A stretch of 46,466 nucleotides of DNA from Alphaproteobacteria bacterium. GTDB taxonomy: Bacteria > Pseudomonadota > Alphaproteobacteria > Rhodobacterales > Rhodobacteraceae. Made by a program: the position numbers and the translations under genes. Within the stretch, counting starts at the first letter, position 1. Each line of letters starts with the position of its first letter. The notes below the pieces were generated by a model that was given only the letters and a program-made list of their open reading frames with translations, did no database searches and was not told the DNA's origin. The stretch lies in contig JAUIHM010000016.1 of assembly GCA_030432315.1 (NCBI GenBank), forward strand, positions 1 to 46,466, in the 5' to 3' direction. This document shows, piece by piece, positions 1 through 8,037 of this stretch.

Positions 1-14
1 GCATGGCTTTTCCT
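1..14 (-). other. Start codon and ribosome binding site of the next leftward gene, cut by the window edge
   Basis: Read on the minus strand, an ATG occupies positions 4 to 2. It is preceded at 7 nt by AGG within an A-rich tract (AAGGAAAAGCC), a good Shine-Dalgarno arrangement. It lies about 50 bases beyond the stop codon of the aldehyde dehydrogenase gene, so it is probably the next gene of the same leftward unit. In the R. pomeroyi ectoine cluster the gene after asnC-ssd is an aminotransferase (atf, comparable to doeD), which makes that the best guess. Only one codon is visible, so the identity is inference from gene order alone. Confidence 0.5.
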
Positions 15-54
15 TTCTTGCGGTCGTGCGGTGTATCGGTTGTCGTTTCAGGTG

Positions 55-1539
55 TCACGCCCAGTCGCGGCAGACGTATTTGACTTCGGTGAAGGCCTCG
101 AGGCCGAGCCGCGAGCCTTCACGGCCGAGGCCCGACTGCTTCATGCCGCCGAACGGGATCGGCGCGCCGGTGACCTTGGTGCGGTTGACCGCGACCATGC
201 CGAAGCTCAGCGCACGGCTGGCCCGGTAGATCCGGCGCGGGTCCTGGGTGTGCAGATAGGCGACCAGGCCGTATTCGGTGTCGTTGGCGCGGGCGACGGC
301 GTCTTCCTCGGTGTCGAAGGCGGCAATCGCCGCGACCGGGCCGAAGGTTTCCTCGTGCATGATCCTGGCATCGGCGGGCACGTCGGCCAGTACCGTCGGC
401 TGGAAGAACAGCGGACCGGCGGCGTGGCGTTTGCCGCCGCAGAGCAGCCGGGCGCCGCGGGCGAGGGCGTCTGCGACGTGTTCTTCCTGTTTGGCGACGG
501 CCTTTTCGTTCATCAGCGGGCCGATGTCGGGATCGTCCATGCCGGCGCCGACACTCAGGGCCGCGGTTGCTTCGGCGAAGCGGGTGCAGAAGCTGTCATA
601 GACGCCGCGGGCGACGAGGAATCGGTTGGCGCCAAGGCAGTCCTGGCCGGAGGTGGCGAATTTCGCCTTCACGGCCTCGGTCACCGCATTGTCCATGTCG
701 GCATCGTCGAACACCAGGAACGGCGCGTGGCCTCCCAGTTCGAGCACGAGCCGTTTGATGGTGTCGGCGCCCTGCCGGTAGAGAAGCCGGCCGATTTCGG
801 TCGAGCCGGTGAAGGATACGGCGCGGACGCGGGAATCCTCCATCCAGGCGCCGACCACTTCGGGCGCGTTGCCGGTGACGACGTTGAACACGCCGGCGGG
901 CAGTCCGGCGCGCTCGCCGAGTTCAGCCAGGGCGAGGGCGGAATAGGGGGTTTCGGCGGAGGGATGGGCGACCACGGTGCAGCCGGCGGCCAGCGCCGCG
1001 CCGGCCTTGCGGGTCAACATGGCGGAGGGGAAGTTCCACGGGGTGATCAGGGCCGCAACGCCGACCGGTTCGCGCCAGACCTCGACCTCGGCATCGGGCA
1101 GGTGCGAGGTGACGCCTTCGATGTTCGGGCGGCGGGCCTCCTCGGCATAGAATTCGAGAAACGAGGCGGCATAGTCGATCTCACCACGGGACTCGGAGAT
1201 CGGCTTGCCCTGTTCGGCGGTCATGATGCGGGCGAGGTCTTCGCGGTTCTCCAGCATCAGTTCGGACCAGCGGCGCAGGACCTTTGAGCGGTCCTGCGGC
1301 AGCATTCCGGCCCAGCCGGCAAAGGCGGCGTGGGCCGCGCCGACGGCCCGGCGGGCATCGGCGGCGTTGAGCCGCGCGACCTCGCCCAGCCGGTCGCCGG
1401 TCGCGGGGTCGGTGACCGCGAGGCCGGAATTGTCGGAGCCGGCGACCCAGGCGCCGCCCACATAGGCGAAGCTGCGCGAAAGTTCGGGGCGTTCCAGGGT
1501 CGGAAGGCCGTTGGCGGGCATTCTGTTCATGCGGGTCAT
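55..1539 (-). CDS. ssd: NAD(P)-dependent aldehyde dehydrogenase of the ectoine cluster (succinate/aspartate-semialdehyde dehydrogenase type)
   Basis: This 494-residue protein spans the whole ALDH fold, close to the usual 480-490 residues of GabD-type enzymes. The catalytic cysteine is Cys301 (SGQDCLGANRF) and the general base is Glu267 (LELGG). The PWNFP motif is near residue 168 and FTGS near 253. The ectoine clusters of R. pomeroyi (ssd) and Halomonas (doeC) carry such an enzyme. There it oxidises the semialdehyde formed after transamination of diaminobutyrate, giving aspartate in the Doe route. An oddity is that the usual cofactor-contacting lysine of the VVKP motif is replaced by VAHP at about residue 192, so NAD versus NADP use is uncertain. 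The gene lies downstream of asnC, which is transcribed the same way. Family is certain; substrate is inferred from context. Confidence 0.87.
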   Translation of the reverse strand: MTRMNRMPANGLPTLERPELSRSFAYVGGAWVAGSDNSGLAVTDPATGDRLGEVARLNAADARRAVGAAHAAFAGWAGMLPQDRSKVLRRWSELMLENREDLARIMTAEQGKPISESRGEIDYAASFLEFYAEEARRPNIEGVTSHLPDAEVEVWREPVGVAALITPWNFPSAMLTRKAGAALAAGCTVVAHPSAETPYSALALAELGERAGLPAGVFNVVTGNAPEVVGAWMEDSRVRAVSFTGSTEIGRLLYRQGADTIKRLVLELGGHAPFLVFDDADMDNAVTEAVKAKFATSGQDCLGANRFLVARGVYDSFCTRFAEATAALSVGAGMDDPDIGPLMNEKAVAKQEEHVADALARGARLLCGGKRHAAGPLFFQPTVLADVPADARIMHEETFGPVAAIAAFDTEEDAVARANDTEYGLVAYLHTQDPRRIYRASRALSFGMVAVNRTKVTGAPIPFGGMKQSGLGREGSRLGLEAFTEVKYVCRDWA

Positions 1540-1677
1540 AACCGGGGTGCCTCCTTGGGTCGGTGTTTCGGGTCAGGGGCAACATAGGCCGGGCGGTGGC
1601 GGAGGTTCTGCGGAATTCGCCGGAAATACCGGGAGGGTCTGCGGCGGGAGGCCAGCATGGCCGCGGGTTCTCCCGGC

Positions 1678-2169
1678 TCAGTCCGTCACGTCCTGCAGCA
1701 GGGCGGCGACCGGCAGGGGGGAGGATTTGACGGATTTTGTGACGATATAGGTGAAGTAGCGGGTCAGTCCGGCTTTCTGGGCGAGGATGGCGTCCATCAG
1801 CCGCTGGTAGCTGTCGATGTCGCGGGTGACGATCTGCAGCAGGTAGTCGTAGCCGCCGCCAAGCGCCCAGCAGCCGGTGACTTCATCGTGCAGACCGATT
1901 GCCGCCTCGAAGAGCTGAAACGCCTCCGCCCGGTGGAGGCCGATTTCCGCCAGCACGAACACGGTGACATGGGGGGCAAGCGGGCGCAGTTCGACCTCGG
2001 CCCGGTAGCCCGAGATCACCCCCGCAGATTCGAGCCGCATCACCCTCTCGCCGCAGGCGGTCGCGCTCAGGTTGATGCGCTCGGCGAGGGCCGACTTGGA
2101 CAGGCGGCCCTCCCGCGCGAGCACCTGGAGGATGGCGATATCGCGGCTGTCGAGTTTCAGAAAGCTCAT
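1678..2169 (-). CDS. asnC: Lrp/AsnC-family transcriptional regulator of ectoine catabolism
   Basis: This 163-residue protein has an N-terminal winged helix-turn-helix (residues about 5-65, with RLSKSALAERINLS and RVMRLESAGVI) and a C-terminal ligand-binding RAM domain. That is the normal Lrp/AsnC size. I chose ATG 2169 (MSFLKLDSRD), because the longer frame back to 2235 adds 22 residues that do not look like the family and overlaps the divergent gene. There is no Shine-Dalgarno before 2169, and a TTGACA on the minus strand at 2204-2199 would place transcription start near the ATG, so a leaderless message is possible. AsnC (R. pomeroyi) and DoeX (Halomonas) are Lrp-type regulators of ectoine degradation genes, and this copy is adjacent and divergent to enuR. 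The product probably regulates this cluster in response to a pathway intermediate. Confidence 0.85.
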   Translation of the reverse strand: MSFLKLDSRDIAILQVLAREGRLSKSALAERINLSATACGERVMRLESAGVISGYRAEVELRPLAPHVTVFVLAEIGLHRAEAFQLFEAAIGLHDEVTGCWALGGGYDYLLQIVTRDIDSYQRLMDAILAQKAGLTRYFTYIVTKSVKSSPLPVAALLQDVTD

Positions 2170-2233
2170 GGCACAGTGATGCGCGGGGTTGACGGGCTTG
2201 TCAATTGTCCTGATTGTTGGGAGTATAAATATC
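2170..2233. promoter_or_regulatory. Divergent promoter region between asnC and enuR
   Basis: These 64 bases separate the two divergent start codons. On the minus strand TTGACA (2204-2199) is a perfect -35 box. The hexamer 17 bases further (CATCAC, 2181-2176) is a poor -10. On the plus strand a TATAAA (2224-2229) and a GGGAG (2219-2223) precede the enuR ATG. The promoters must overlap, so a regulator bound here could affect both genes. Visual assignment only. Confidence 0.4.
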
Positions 2234-3610
2234 ATGACAAGTTGGCCGCCACATCCAGACAGCCTGACGCGCCCGGCGTACCGGTCGCTGGTGCAGGCCG
2301 TGGAGGCGGCGATCCAGAACGGGGCGCTGAAACCCGGCGAGCGGCTGCCGACCCAGCGGCAACTGGCCTTCGATCTGCATCTCAGCGTGCAGACGGTCAG
2401 CCGCGCCTATGACAAGCTGATCGAGGCCGGGAAGATTGTCGGCGAGGTCGGGCGGGGCACGTTTGTGCGGGCCGCGAGTGATGACGTGTCGCTGCCGTTC
2501 GTCAGCCGCAAGACCGCCGGGCATCTCCTGGACATGTCGATTCTCAAGCCGGTGCTGGATCATGCGCATGAGGAGGCGATGCAGCGGGTGCTGCGGGCGA
2601 TTGCCCGGGCGGTGCCGACCGCGGTGCTGGGGGCGTTCCGGCCGGTGGACCCGGGGGGGACCAGCAGCGCCGCGAGCCGGCGCTGGCTGTCGCTCTGCGG
2701 GCTGGACCTCGACGGGGCGGAGGTGATCCTGACCAACGGCAGCACCAGCGCGATGACGGTGGCGCTGATGACGGCGGCCCAGCCCGGAGATCTGATCGTC
2801 AGCGAGGATGTCGGGCACCATACGCTGCGGCCGCTGGCGCGGTATCTGGGGCTGCGGCTGCAGGGGGCGGTGACCAACGACGGCGGGATCTGTCCCGATG
2901 CGCTGGAGGAAATCTGCAGCCGGGAGCCGGTAAAGGCGCTGTATCTGATGCCCGGGGGGCTCAATCCGCTGGCCTTCACCATGTCGGAGCGGCGCCGGGC
3001 GAAGGTGGTGGACATCGCCCGCAGATATGACATCCTGATCGTGGAGAACCATGCATGGGGTCCGCTCCAGGATGCGCCGCCGCCGCCGCTCGCGGCGCTG
3101 GCCCCGGAAAGGGTGCTGTTTTTCACCGGTTTGACCAAGTGCCTGCTGCCTGGTCTCCGGGTCGGGTATCTGGTGGTTCCGGACCATCTGGGCTCGGCGG
3201 CGGCGAACCGGCATCTGGTGTCGAACTGGATCGCGACCAATCTGATGGCGGAGATCGCCACCCGCTGGATCAATGACGGGACGGCGGAGATGCTGCTGCA
3301 CCGGCAGCGGCTTGCCCTCGGGGATCGGGCGGATTTTGCGGCGAGCGTTCTCAAGGGGCTGGACTTTCACATCAGCCCGAACGGGCTGCAGGTCTGGATC
3401 CGCTGCCGTGACGTGCAGGAGGAGCGCAGACTGGTCGAGGAAACCCGCAGGAAGGGGGTCGCGGTGGCGCCGGGTGCGAGTTTCGCCATCGGGCCGCATG
3501 ATCGAAATCCGGGTATCCGTGTCGCCCTGGGAGGGCAGACCTTTCCCGATTTTGCCCGGGGGATTCGCAAGATCGGCGATGTCGCACGCACGGTTCCGGA
3601 GATGATCTGA
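2234..3610 (+). CDS. enuR: EnuR, MocR-type GntR/aminotransferase regulator of ectoine utilisation
   Basis: The 458-residue protein joins a GntR winged helix (residues about 10-75, containing LKPGERLPTQRQLA) to a class I aminotransferase-like domain (about 100-450). The PLP-binding lysine in FTGLTKCLLPG is codon 302 when ATG 2234 is the start. From memory, this is the position reported for the PLP-bound Lys302 of R. pomeroyi EnuR, and the agreement supports both the start and the identity. EnuR is a PLP-dependent repressor of the ueh/eut genes. Its PLP cofactor reacts with N-alpha-acetyl-diaminobutyrate or diaminobutyrate, which relieves repression. A longer frame begins at 2189 but has no family-like sequence. 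The gene lies immediately upstream of uehA in the same direction. Confidence 0.93.
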   Translation: MTSWPPHPDSLTRPAYRSLVQAVEAAIQNGALKPGERLPTQRQLAFDLHLSVQTVSRAYDKLIEAGKIVGEVGRGTFVRAASDDVSLPFVSRKTAGHLLDMSILKPVLDHAHEEAMQRVLRAIARAVPTAVLGAFRPVDPGGTSSAASRRWLSLCGLDLDGAEVILTNGSTSAMTVALMTAAQPGDLIVSEDVGHHTLRPLARYLGLRLQGAVTNDGGICPDALEEICSREPVKALYLMPGGLNPLAFTMSERRRAKVVDIARRYDILIVENHAWGPLQDAPPPPLAALAPERVLFFTGLTKCLLPGLRVGYLVVPDHLGSAAANRHLVSNWIATNLMAEIATRWINDGTAEMLLHRQRLALGDRADFAASVLKGLDFHISPNGLQVWIRCRDVQEERRLVEETRRKGVAVAPGASFAIGPHDRNPGIRVALGGQTFPDFARGIRKIGDVARTVPEMI

Positions 3611-3644
3611 CTGGTTTCGTGGGGTCAAATTGTTATGATCCAAT

Positions 3645-3679
3645 ATTCACATTGACATGAATGTGTGAGGCTCCATGAT
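3645..3679 (+). promoter_or_regulatory. Candidate uehA promoter with overlapping palindromic operator
   Basis: TTGACA (3652-3657), a 16-base spacer and CATGAT (3674-3679) form a plausible sigma-70 promoter. The -35 box lies inside a palindrome, CACATT-6-AATGTG (3648-3665). An overlapping ATTCA-8-TGAAT (3645-3662) adds a second symmetry. A repressor bound here would block the -35 box. EnuR is the obvious candidate because its gene ends 34 bases upstream. The sequence is AT-rich against its surroundings. The sites are visible; their use is inferred. Confidence 0.55.
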
Positions 3680-3748
3680 CCGTGCATCAGGACAATCGCT
3701 TTGGCGCGGCCCTTGGGCTGCTCACTGGAAACGATGAAAGGGAACATA

Positions 3749-4768
3749 ATGGCCAACATCAAAATGGTTCTGGCAGGCAGCATCCTCTGCTCCGCTGCCA
3801 CGATTGCCGGAATGACCGCCGCCCAGGCCGACACCTGGCGTTATGCCTTCGAGGAGGCCCTGGAAGAGGTTCAGGGCAAGTTCGCGCAGAAGTTCAAGGA
3901 AGAGGTTGAGGCCAATTCCGATCACGAAATTCAGCTGTTTCCGTTCGGAACCCTGGGCGAGTCCGACAACATCATGGAGCAGACCCAGGCCGGAATTCTG
4001 CAGTTCGTTGACCAGTCGCCGGGCTTTACCGGGTCGCTGATCCCCGAGGCGCAGGTGTTCTTCGTGCCTTACCTGCTGCCGCAGGACAACGAGCAGCTGT
4101 TCGAGTTCTTCCGCACCTCCAAAGCCATCAACGAGATGTTCCCCGAGCTCTATGCGCAGCAAGGGCTGGAACTGCTGACGATGTTCCCGGAAGGCGAGGT
4201 CTGCATGACCACGCAGGAACCGGTGCACAGCCCGGAAGACCTGAACGAGGTCAAGTTCCGGGTCATGACCAACCCGCTGCTGGTCGAATCCTATGAAGCC
4301 TTCGGTGCGGTGCCGACGCCGCTGCCTTGGGGCGAAGTGTACGGTGCGCTGCAGACAGGCATCATCCAGGGACAGGAAAACCCGGGCTTTTTCCTCGAGT
4401 CGACCAAGATGTATGAGGTCACGGACGTGATCACCTGCATCGGCCACAACAATTTCACCACTGCGGTGATGGCCAACAAGGACTTCTTCGACGGTCTGGG
4501 CGAAGAGGATCAGCAGATGATCCAGGCCGCCATCGACTCGGCGTTCGAATACATCCTCGAATACCAGGACGGGCTGCAGCAGGCTTCGCTCGACGCGATC
4601 AAGGAAGCCAAGCCGGAGATGGAGATCAACATCCTCTCCGACGACGAGCGGCAGCCGTTCATGGCGACCGCCGACCAGGTTGAGGCAGCCTACATCGAGA
4701 TGACGGGCGACAGCGGCAAAAAGATCCTCGACCAGTTCAAGGCGGATCTCGACGCGGTATCCCAGTAA
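3749..4768 (+). CDS. uehA: Ectoine/5-hydroxyectoine TRAP transporter, periplasmic binding protein
   Basis: This 339-residue DctP-type solute-binding protein begins with a Sec signal peptide ending near [10 protein letters not shown] (residue about 27). ATG 3749 was chosen because AAAGGGA lies five bases upstream. An in-frame ATG at 3734 lacks such a site. The typical TRAP ligand-anchoring arginine is in VKFRVM, followed by the [14 protein letters not shown] segment that shapes the pocket. YAFEEA just after the signal peptide carries acidic residues where UehA/TeaA use a glutamate to bind ectoine. The protein delivers ectoine to the UehBC membrane complex. It heads the operon, which fits high expression. 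Family is certain; substrate is strongly supported by the following genes. Confidence 0.93.
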   Translation: MANIKMVLAGSILCSAATIAGMTAAQADTWRYAFEEALEEVQGKFAQKFKEEVEANSDHEIQLFPFGTLGESDNIMEQTQAGILQFVDQSPGFTGSLIPEAQVFFVPYLLPQDNEQLFEFFRTSKAINEMFPELYAQQGLELLTMFPEGEVCMTTQEPVHSPEDLNEVKFRVMTNPLLVESYEAFGAVPTPLPWGEVYGALQTGIIQGQENPGFFLESTKMYEVTDVITCIGHNNFTTAVMANKDFFDGLGEEDQQMIQAAIDSAFEYILEYQDGLQQASLDAIKEAKPEMEINILSDDERQPFMATADQVEAAYIEMTGDSGKKILDQFKADLDAVSQ

Positions 4769-4785
4769 CCGTTCCGCCGTTTCAG

Positions 4786-4808
4786 GCTCCCGGCCCGGTG
4801 CCGGGGGC
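4786..4808 (+). terminator. Intergenic hairpin between uehA and uehB (attenuator or mRNA stabiliser)
   Basis: GCTCCCGGC (4786-4794) pairs with GCCGGGGGC (4800-4808) around a five-base loop, with one G-T pair. It is followed by a pyrimidine stretch (TTTCCCCCCTTC) rather than a clean T run. Such hairpins often follow the binding-protein gene of a transporter operon and keep its transcript more abundant than that of the membrane subunits. Termination strength is uncertain. Confidence 0.5.
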
Positions 4809-4844
4809 TTTCCCCCCTTCAATCACGGTAACGGGACAACCCAG

Positions 4845-5474
4845 GTGACAGACGGGAAATCGACTTCACAGCTGCAGTCACAGACCGATACCACCGGTAC
4901 CGACGATGCGCCGGGCGAAGTTTACCGATCCAGTCTTCCCGGGGTGCTCGGCACCGTCGACACGGCGATCAGCCGTGTCGAATCGGTGATGCTGGCGGTG
5001 GGTGTGCTGCTGATGGCGGCCAACACGATTGCCAACGTCGTGGGCCGCTACGTCTTTCAGACCTCGCTCTACTTTTCCGAGGAACTCAACAGCATCCTGA
5101 TCATTCTGATCACCTTCGCCGGTATATCCTATGCGGCGCGCCAGGGGCGTCACATCCGCATGTCGGCGATTTTCGACATGCTGCCGCCGGGGCCGCGAAA
5201 GGTCCTGATGGTGTTCATTTCCGTGGTGACCGCCGTCTTCATGCTCGGGCTCGCGTGGTATTCGTTTGAGTACATCCTTACCCAGGCGGGACGGGGCCGG
5301 GTGCTTCCGGCGCTGCAGATTCCGGTCTGGCTCACCCTCGTCTGGGTGCCGGTCGGGTTCTTCATGACCGGGCTGCAGTATCTGCTGACCGCGATCAAGA
5401 ACATGATCGAAAAGGACATTTATCTCTCGACCAACGTGCTCGAGGGCTACGACGACAATGAAATGGAGATCTGA
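4845..5474 (+). CDS. uehB: Ectoine TRAP transporter, small membrane subunit (DctQ family)
   Basis: The 209-residue protein has a hydrophilic N-terminus of about 40 residues and four predicted membrane helices, the DctQ pattern. The second helix region contains the conserved [12 protein letters not shown] 4845 is the only reasonable start. It overlaps no other gene and lies 76 bases after uehA, beyond the hairpin. A stretch such as CACGGTAACGGGA upstream gives only a weak ribosome binding site. It forms the TRAP membrane complex with UehC, whose gene starts three bases after this stop. The length is slightly above the usual 160-200 residues because of the N-terminal tail. Confidence 0.9.
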   Translation: MTDGKSTSQLQSQTDTTGTDDAPGEVYRSSLPGVLGTVDTAISRVESVMLAVGVLLMAANTIANVVGRYVFQTSLYFSEELNSILIILITFAGISYAARQGRHIRMSAIFDMLPPGPRKVLMVFISVVTAVFMLGLAWYSFEYILTQAGRGRVLPALQIPVWLTLVWVPVGFFMTGLQYLLTAIKNMIEKDIYLSTNVLEGYDDNEMEI

Positions 5475-5477
5475 GCC

Positions 5478-6764
5478 ATGGCCGTGACCATCTTCTCCAT
5501 CATGATCGTGCTGCTGCTGCTCGGCTTTCCGATGATGATCCCGCTGATCGCCGGGGCTTTCGTCGGTTTCTACACCATGTTCAACGGTTTCGATCAGCTC
5601 GAAACCATGGTGCAGCAGATCATGGCCGGAATCCGGCCCGCGTCGCTGATCGCGGTGCCGATGTTCATCTTTGCCGCCGACATCATGACCCGGGGCCAGT
5701 CCGCCGGTCGGCTGATCGACATGGTCATGGCCTTTGTCGGCCATCTCAAGGGGGGGCTCGCGGTTTCCACCGCCACCGCCTGTACCATGTTCGGCGCGGT
5801 TTCGGGGTCGACCCAGGCGACGGTGGTCGCCATCGGCTCGCCGATGCGGCCACGGATGCTCAAGGGCGGCTACAAGGACAGTTTCATCCTCGCGCTGATC
5901 GTCAACTCGTCGGACATCGCCTTTCTGATCCCGCCGTCCATCGGCATGATCATCTACGGGGTGGTCTCCAATACCTCGATCGCCGAGCTGTTCATCGCCG
6001 GCATTGGTCCGGGGCTGCTGATCCTGCTGCTGTTTTCGATCTATTCGGTGATCTATGCGATCCGCAACGACGTGCCGACGGAGGAGAAGACGACCTGGGC
6101 CGAGCGGGCGCGGGCCGTGCGTGGCGCGCTCTGGCCGCTCGGTTTTCCGGCGATCATCATTGGCGGCATCTATGGCGGGGTCTTTTCGCCCACCGAAGCG
6201 GCGGCGGCCTGCGTGCTCTATGCGCTGTTTCTCGAAACAATCATCTTTCGCGAACTCGATCTCAGCGGCATCTATGACACCGCCAAGTCGACCGGCCTGA
6301 TCACCGCGGTGGTGTTCATCCTCGTCGGCGCCGGCGCGGCCCTCTCCTGGGTGATCTCCTTCGCGCAGATTCCGCAGGCGATCCTCGGTTCGATCGGCAT
6401 CGACGAGATGGGGCCGATCGGCGTGCTGTTCGTGATTTCGATCGCGTTTTTCATCGGCTGCATGTTCGTTGACCCGATCGTGGTCATTCTGATCCTGGTG
6501 CCGATTTTCGCGCCGGTGGTGAAATCCGTCGGCCTCGATCCGGTGCTGGTGGGCACGGTCATCACGCTTCAGGTTGCCATCGGCTCGGCGACACCGCCAT
6601 TCGGCTGCGACATTTTCACGGCGATTGCCGTATTCAAGCGCCCCTATGCCGAGGTCATCCGCGGAACGCCGCCGTTCATCCTGATGCTGCTGGGGGTATC
6701 CGTCGCGCTGATCTTTTTCCCGCAGATTGCGCTCTTCCTGCGTGATCTGGCCTTTGCAGAATAA
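5478..6764 (+). CDS. uehC: Ectoine TRAP transporter, large permease (DctM family)
   Basis: This 428-residue integral membrane protein has the repeated hydrophobic segments of the DctM subunit. Family blocks are visible, including GAVSGSTQATVVAIGSPMRP near residue 112, IPPSIGMIIYGV near 155, FSPTEAAAACVLYA near 237, and GSATPPFGCDIFTA near 370. DctM carries the sodium-coupled translocation pathway. The start is three bases after uehB stops, so translation is coupled. With UehA and UehB it makes a secondary high-affinity importer for ectoine and hydroxyectoine. Length is normal for the family. Confidence 0.93.
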   Translation: MAVTIFSIMIVLLLLGFPMMIPLIAGAFVGFYTMFNGFDQLETMVQQIMAGIRPASLIAVPMFIFAADIMTRGQSAGRLIDMVMAFVGHLKGGLAVSTATACTMFGAVSGSTQATVVAIGSPMRPRMLKGGYKDSFILALIVNSSDIAFLIPPSIGMIIYGVVSNTSIAELFIAGIGPGLLILLLFSIYSVIYAIRNDVPTEEKTTWAERARAVRGALWPLGFPAIIIGGIYGGVFSPTEAAAACVLYALFLETIIFRELDLSGIYDTAKSTGLITAVVFILVGAGAALSWVISFAQIPQAILGSIGIDEMGPIGVLFVISIAFFIGCMFVDPIVVILILVPIFAPVVKSVGLDPVLVGTVITLQVAIGSATPPFGCDIFTAIAVFKRPYAEVIRGTPPFILMLLGVSVALIFFPQIALFLRDLAFAE

Positions 6765-6784
6765 CCGACTTTGAGGAAACCGGC

Positions 6785-7225
6785 ATGTTTGCCCACATAC
6801 TTGCGCCCTATGACGGTTCGGTAAATTCCGACCGGGCTCTGCAGAAGGCGGTTCAGCTTGCCAAACTGACGGATGCCAGGCTGACGCTGCTGACGGTCTA
6901 CCGGCATCATTCGATGCTGGAGGCGTCGCTGTCGATGGTGCGGGTCAGCGCGCCGGGCAACCTTGATGACGCGTTACAGGAACATGCGACCAATATTCTC
7001 AACTACGGCAAGGCGAAGGCGCTCGAGGCCGGCTTGCCGGAGGTGCGGGCCTTCGTGCAGTCGGGCGCCCCGGCGCGGGCGATCGCCGATTTCGCGGCCA
7101 GACAGAAGGTCGATCTGATCGTTCTCGGCAGCCGGGGGCTGGGCGCGTCCGGCGACAGCTACATGCTGGGGAGTGTCTCGCACAAGGTTACGGGGCTGGC
7201 GAAATGTCCCGTACTGGTCGTCTGA
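6785..7225 (+). CDS. usp: UspA-family universal stress protein of the ectoine transporter (TeaD-like)
   Basis: This 146-residue single-domain Usp has the ATP-binding signature Gly-Ser-Arg-Gly followed by nine residues and Gly-Ser (GSRGLGASGDSYMLGS, near residue 117) and the N-terminal PYDGS. TeaD, its counterpart beside the Halomonas TeaABC ectoine transporter, binds ATP and negatively regulates transport. The gene follows uehC by 20 bases with GAGGAAA as a ribosome binding site. Position in the operon suggests the same regulatory role here. The overlap with a longer upstream frame of the next gene is not real coding. Confidence 0.88.
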   Translation: MFAHILAPYDGSVNSDRALQKAVQLAKLTDARLTLLTVYRHHSMLEASLSMVRVSAPGNLDDALQEHATNILNYGKAKALEAGLPEVRAFVQSGAPARAIADFAARQKVDLIVLGSRGLGASGDSYMLGSVSHKVTGLAKCPVLVV

Positions 7226-7239
7226 CGGGGGAACCGGGC

Positions 7240-8037
7240 ATGGCCGCAACAGTGCAGGCCGACAGGGTGGCAAGCTCCCTTCGTCCGCCGGAGGAGGAGC
7301 CGGCGCGGCTTGGGGCGGTGCTGCTCTCGACCGACATGACGTTCGAGGGAGATGCGGTTCGGCTGATCGACCGCAGCCGGGCGGTGCTGCACGTTGCCCG
7401 GATCGGGTTCGAGAATCCGACGACGCGCGCACAGCTGCTGGCCATGGCGCCGGATCTGGGCCGGACCGCGGGGCTGCTGGTGCCGGGGGCGCGGCTCGCG
7501 GCGGTGGCCTTCGCCTGCACCGCCGCCTCGGTGGTGATCGGCAACCGGGCCGTGGCGGAAGCAGTCGGGACGGCTCTTCCCGGAGTGCCGGTCATTACGC
7601 CGTCCTCGGCGGCGATGGCCGGGCTGGCGGCGCTGGGCGTGCGCCGGGTGGCGCTGCTGACGCCGTATCTCGCGGAGACCGCCGAGCCGCTGGCGGAGTA
7701 TTTCGAAGGGCAGGGGCTGGAAATCGTGCGTAACGGGGCGTTTGGCTACGAGGACGACCGGGAGATGGCGCGGATCAGCGATGCCAGCATGATCGATGCC
7801 GCCTGCGCGCTGGACGGGCCGGAGGTGGAGGGATTTTTCCTGTCCTGCACGGCGATGCGCGGGGTCGATGTCATCGAGCGGATCGAGGCCAGGCTCGGCA
7901 AGCCGGTGGTGACGTCGAACCAGGCACTGTGCTGGGCTTTGCAGCGCATGGCAGGGATCGGTGGCGGGCCGGGCGGTTTCGGGCGGCTGTTTGGGCATGA
8001 GATGCCGGACCGGTTTGCCGGCGGTATCGGGTCATGA
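7240..8037 (+). CDS. eutA: EutA, Asp/Glu racemase or maleate isomerase-like enzyme of hydroxyectoine catabolism
   Basis: The 265-residue protein belongs to the two-cysteine Asp/Glu racemase and arylmalonate decarboxylase superfamily. The paired cysteines are Cys93 (FACTAAS) and Cys203 (LSCTAMRG), each followed by the small residues typical of the active site. ATG 7240 was chosen because it follows a G-rich ribosome binding site (GGGGGAA) after the usp stop; an earlier frame start at 7204 would overlap usp. EutA is grouped with EutB and EutC in clusters that use hydroxyectoine, and the three are proposed to convert 5-hydroxyectoine to ectoine. The reaction has not been shown, to my knowledge. 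It overlaps eutB by four bases. Confidence 0.85.
   Translation: MAATVQADRVASSLRPPEEEPARLGAVLLSTDMTFEGDAVRLIDRSRAVLHVARIGFENPTTRAQLLAMAPDLGRTAGLLVPGARLAAVAFACTAASVVIGNRAVAEAVGTALPGVPVITPSSAAMAGLAALGVRRVALLTPYLAETAEPLAEYFEGQGLEIVRNGAFGYEDDREMARISDASMIDAACALDGPEVEGFFLSCTAMRGVDVIERIEARLGKPVVTSNQALCWALQRMAGIGGGPGGFGRLFGHEMPDRFAGGIGS

Noticed and set aside
31-1287. 418-residue plus-strand frame opposite the aldehyde dehydrogenase
   Set aside because: Glycine- and alanine-rich shadow of a clear ALDH gene, with no motif of its own.
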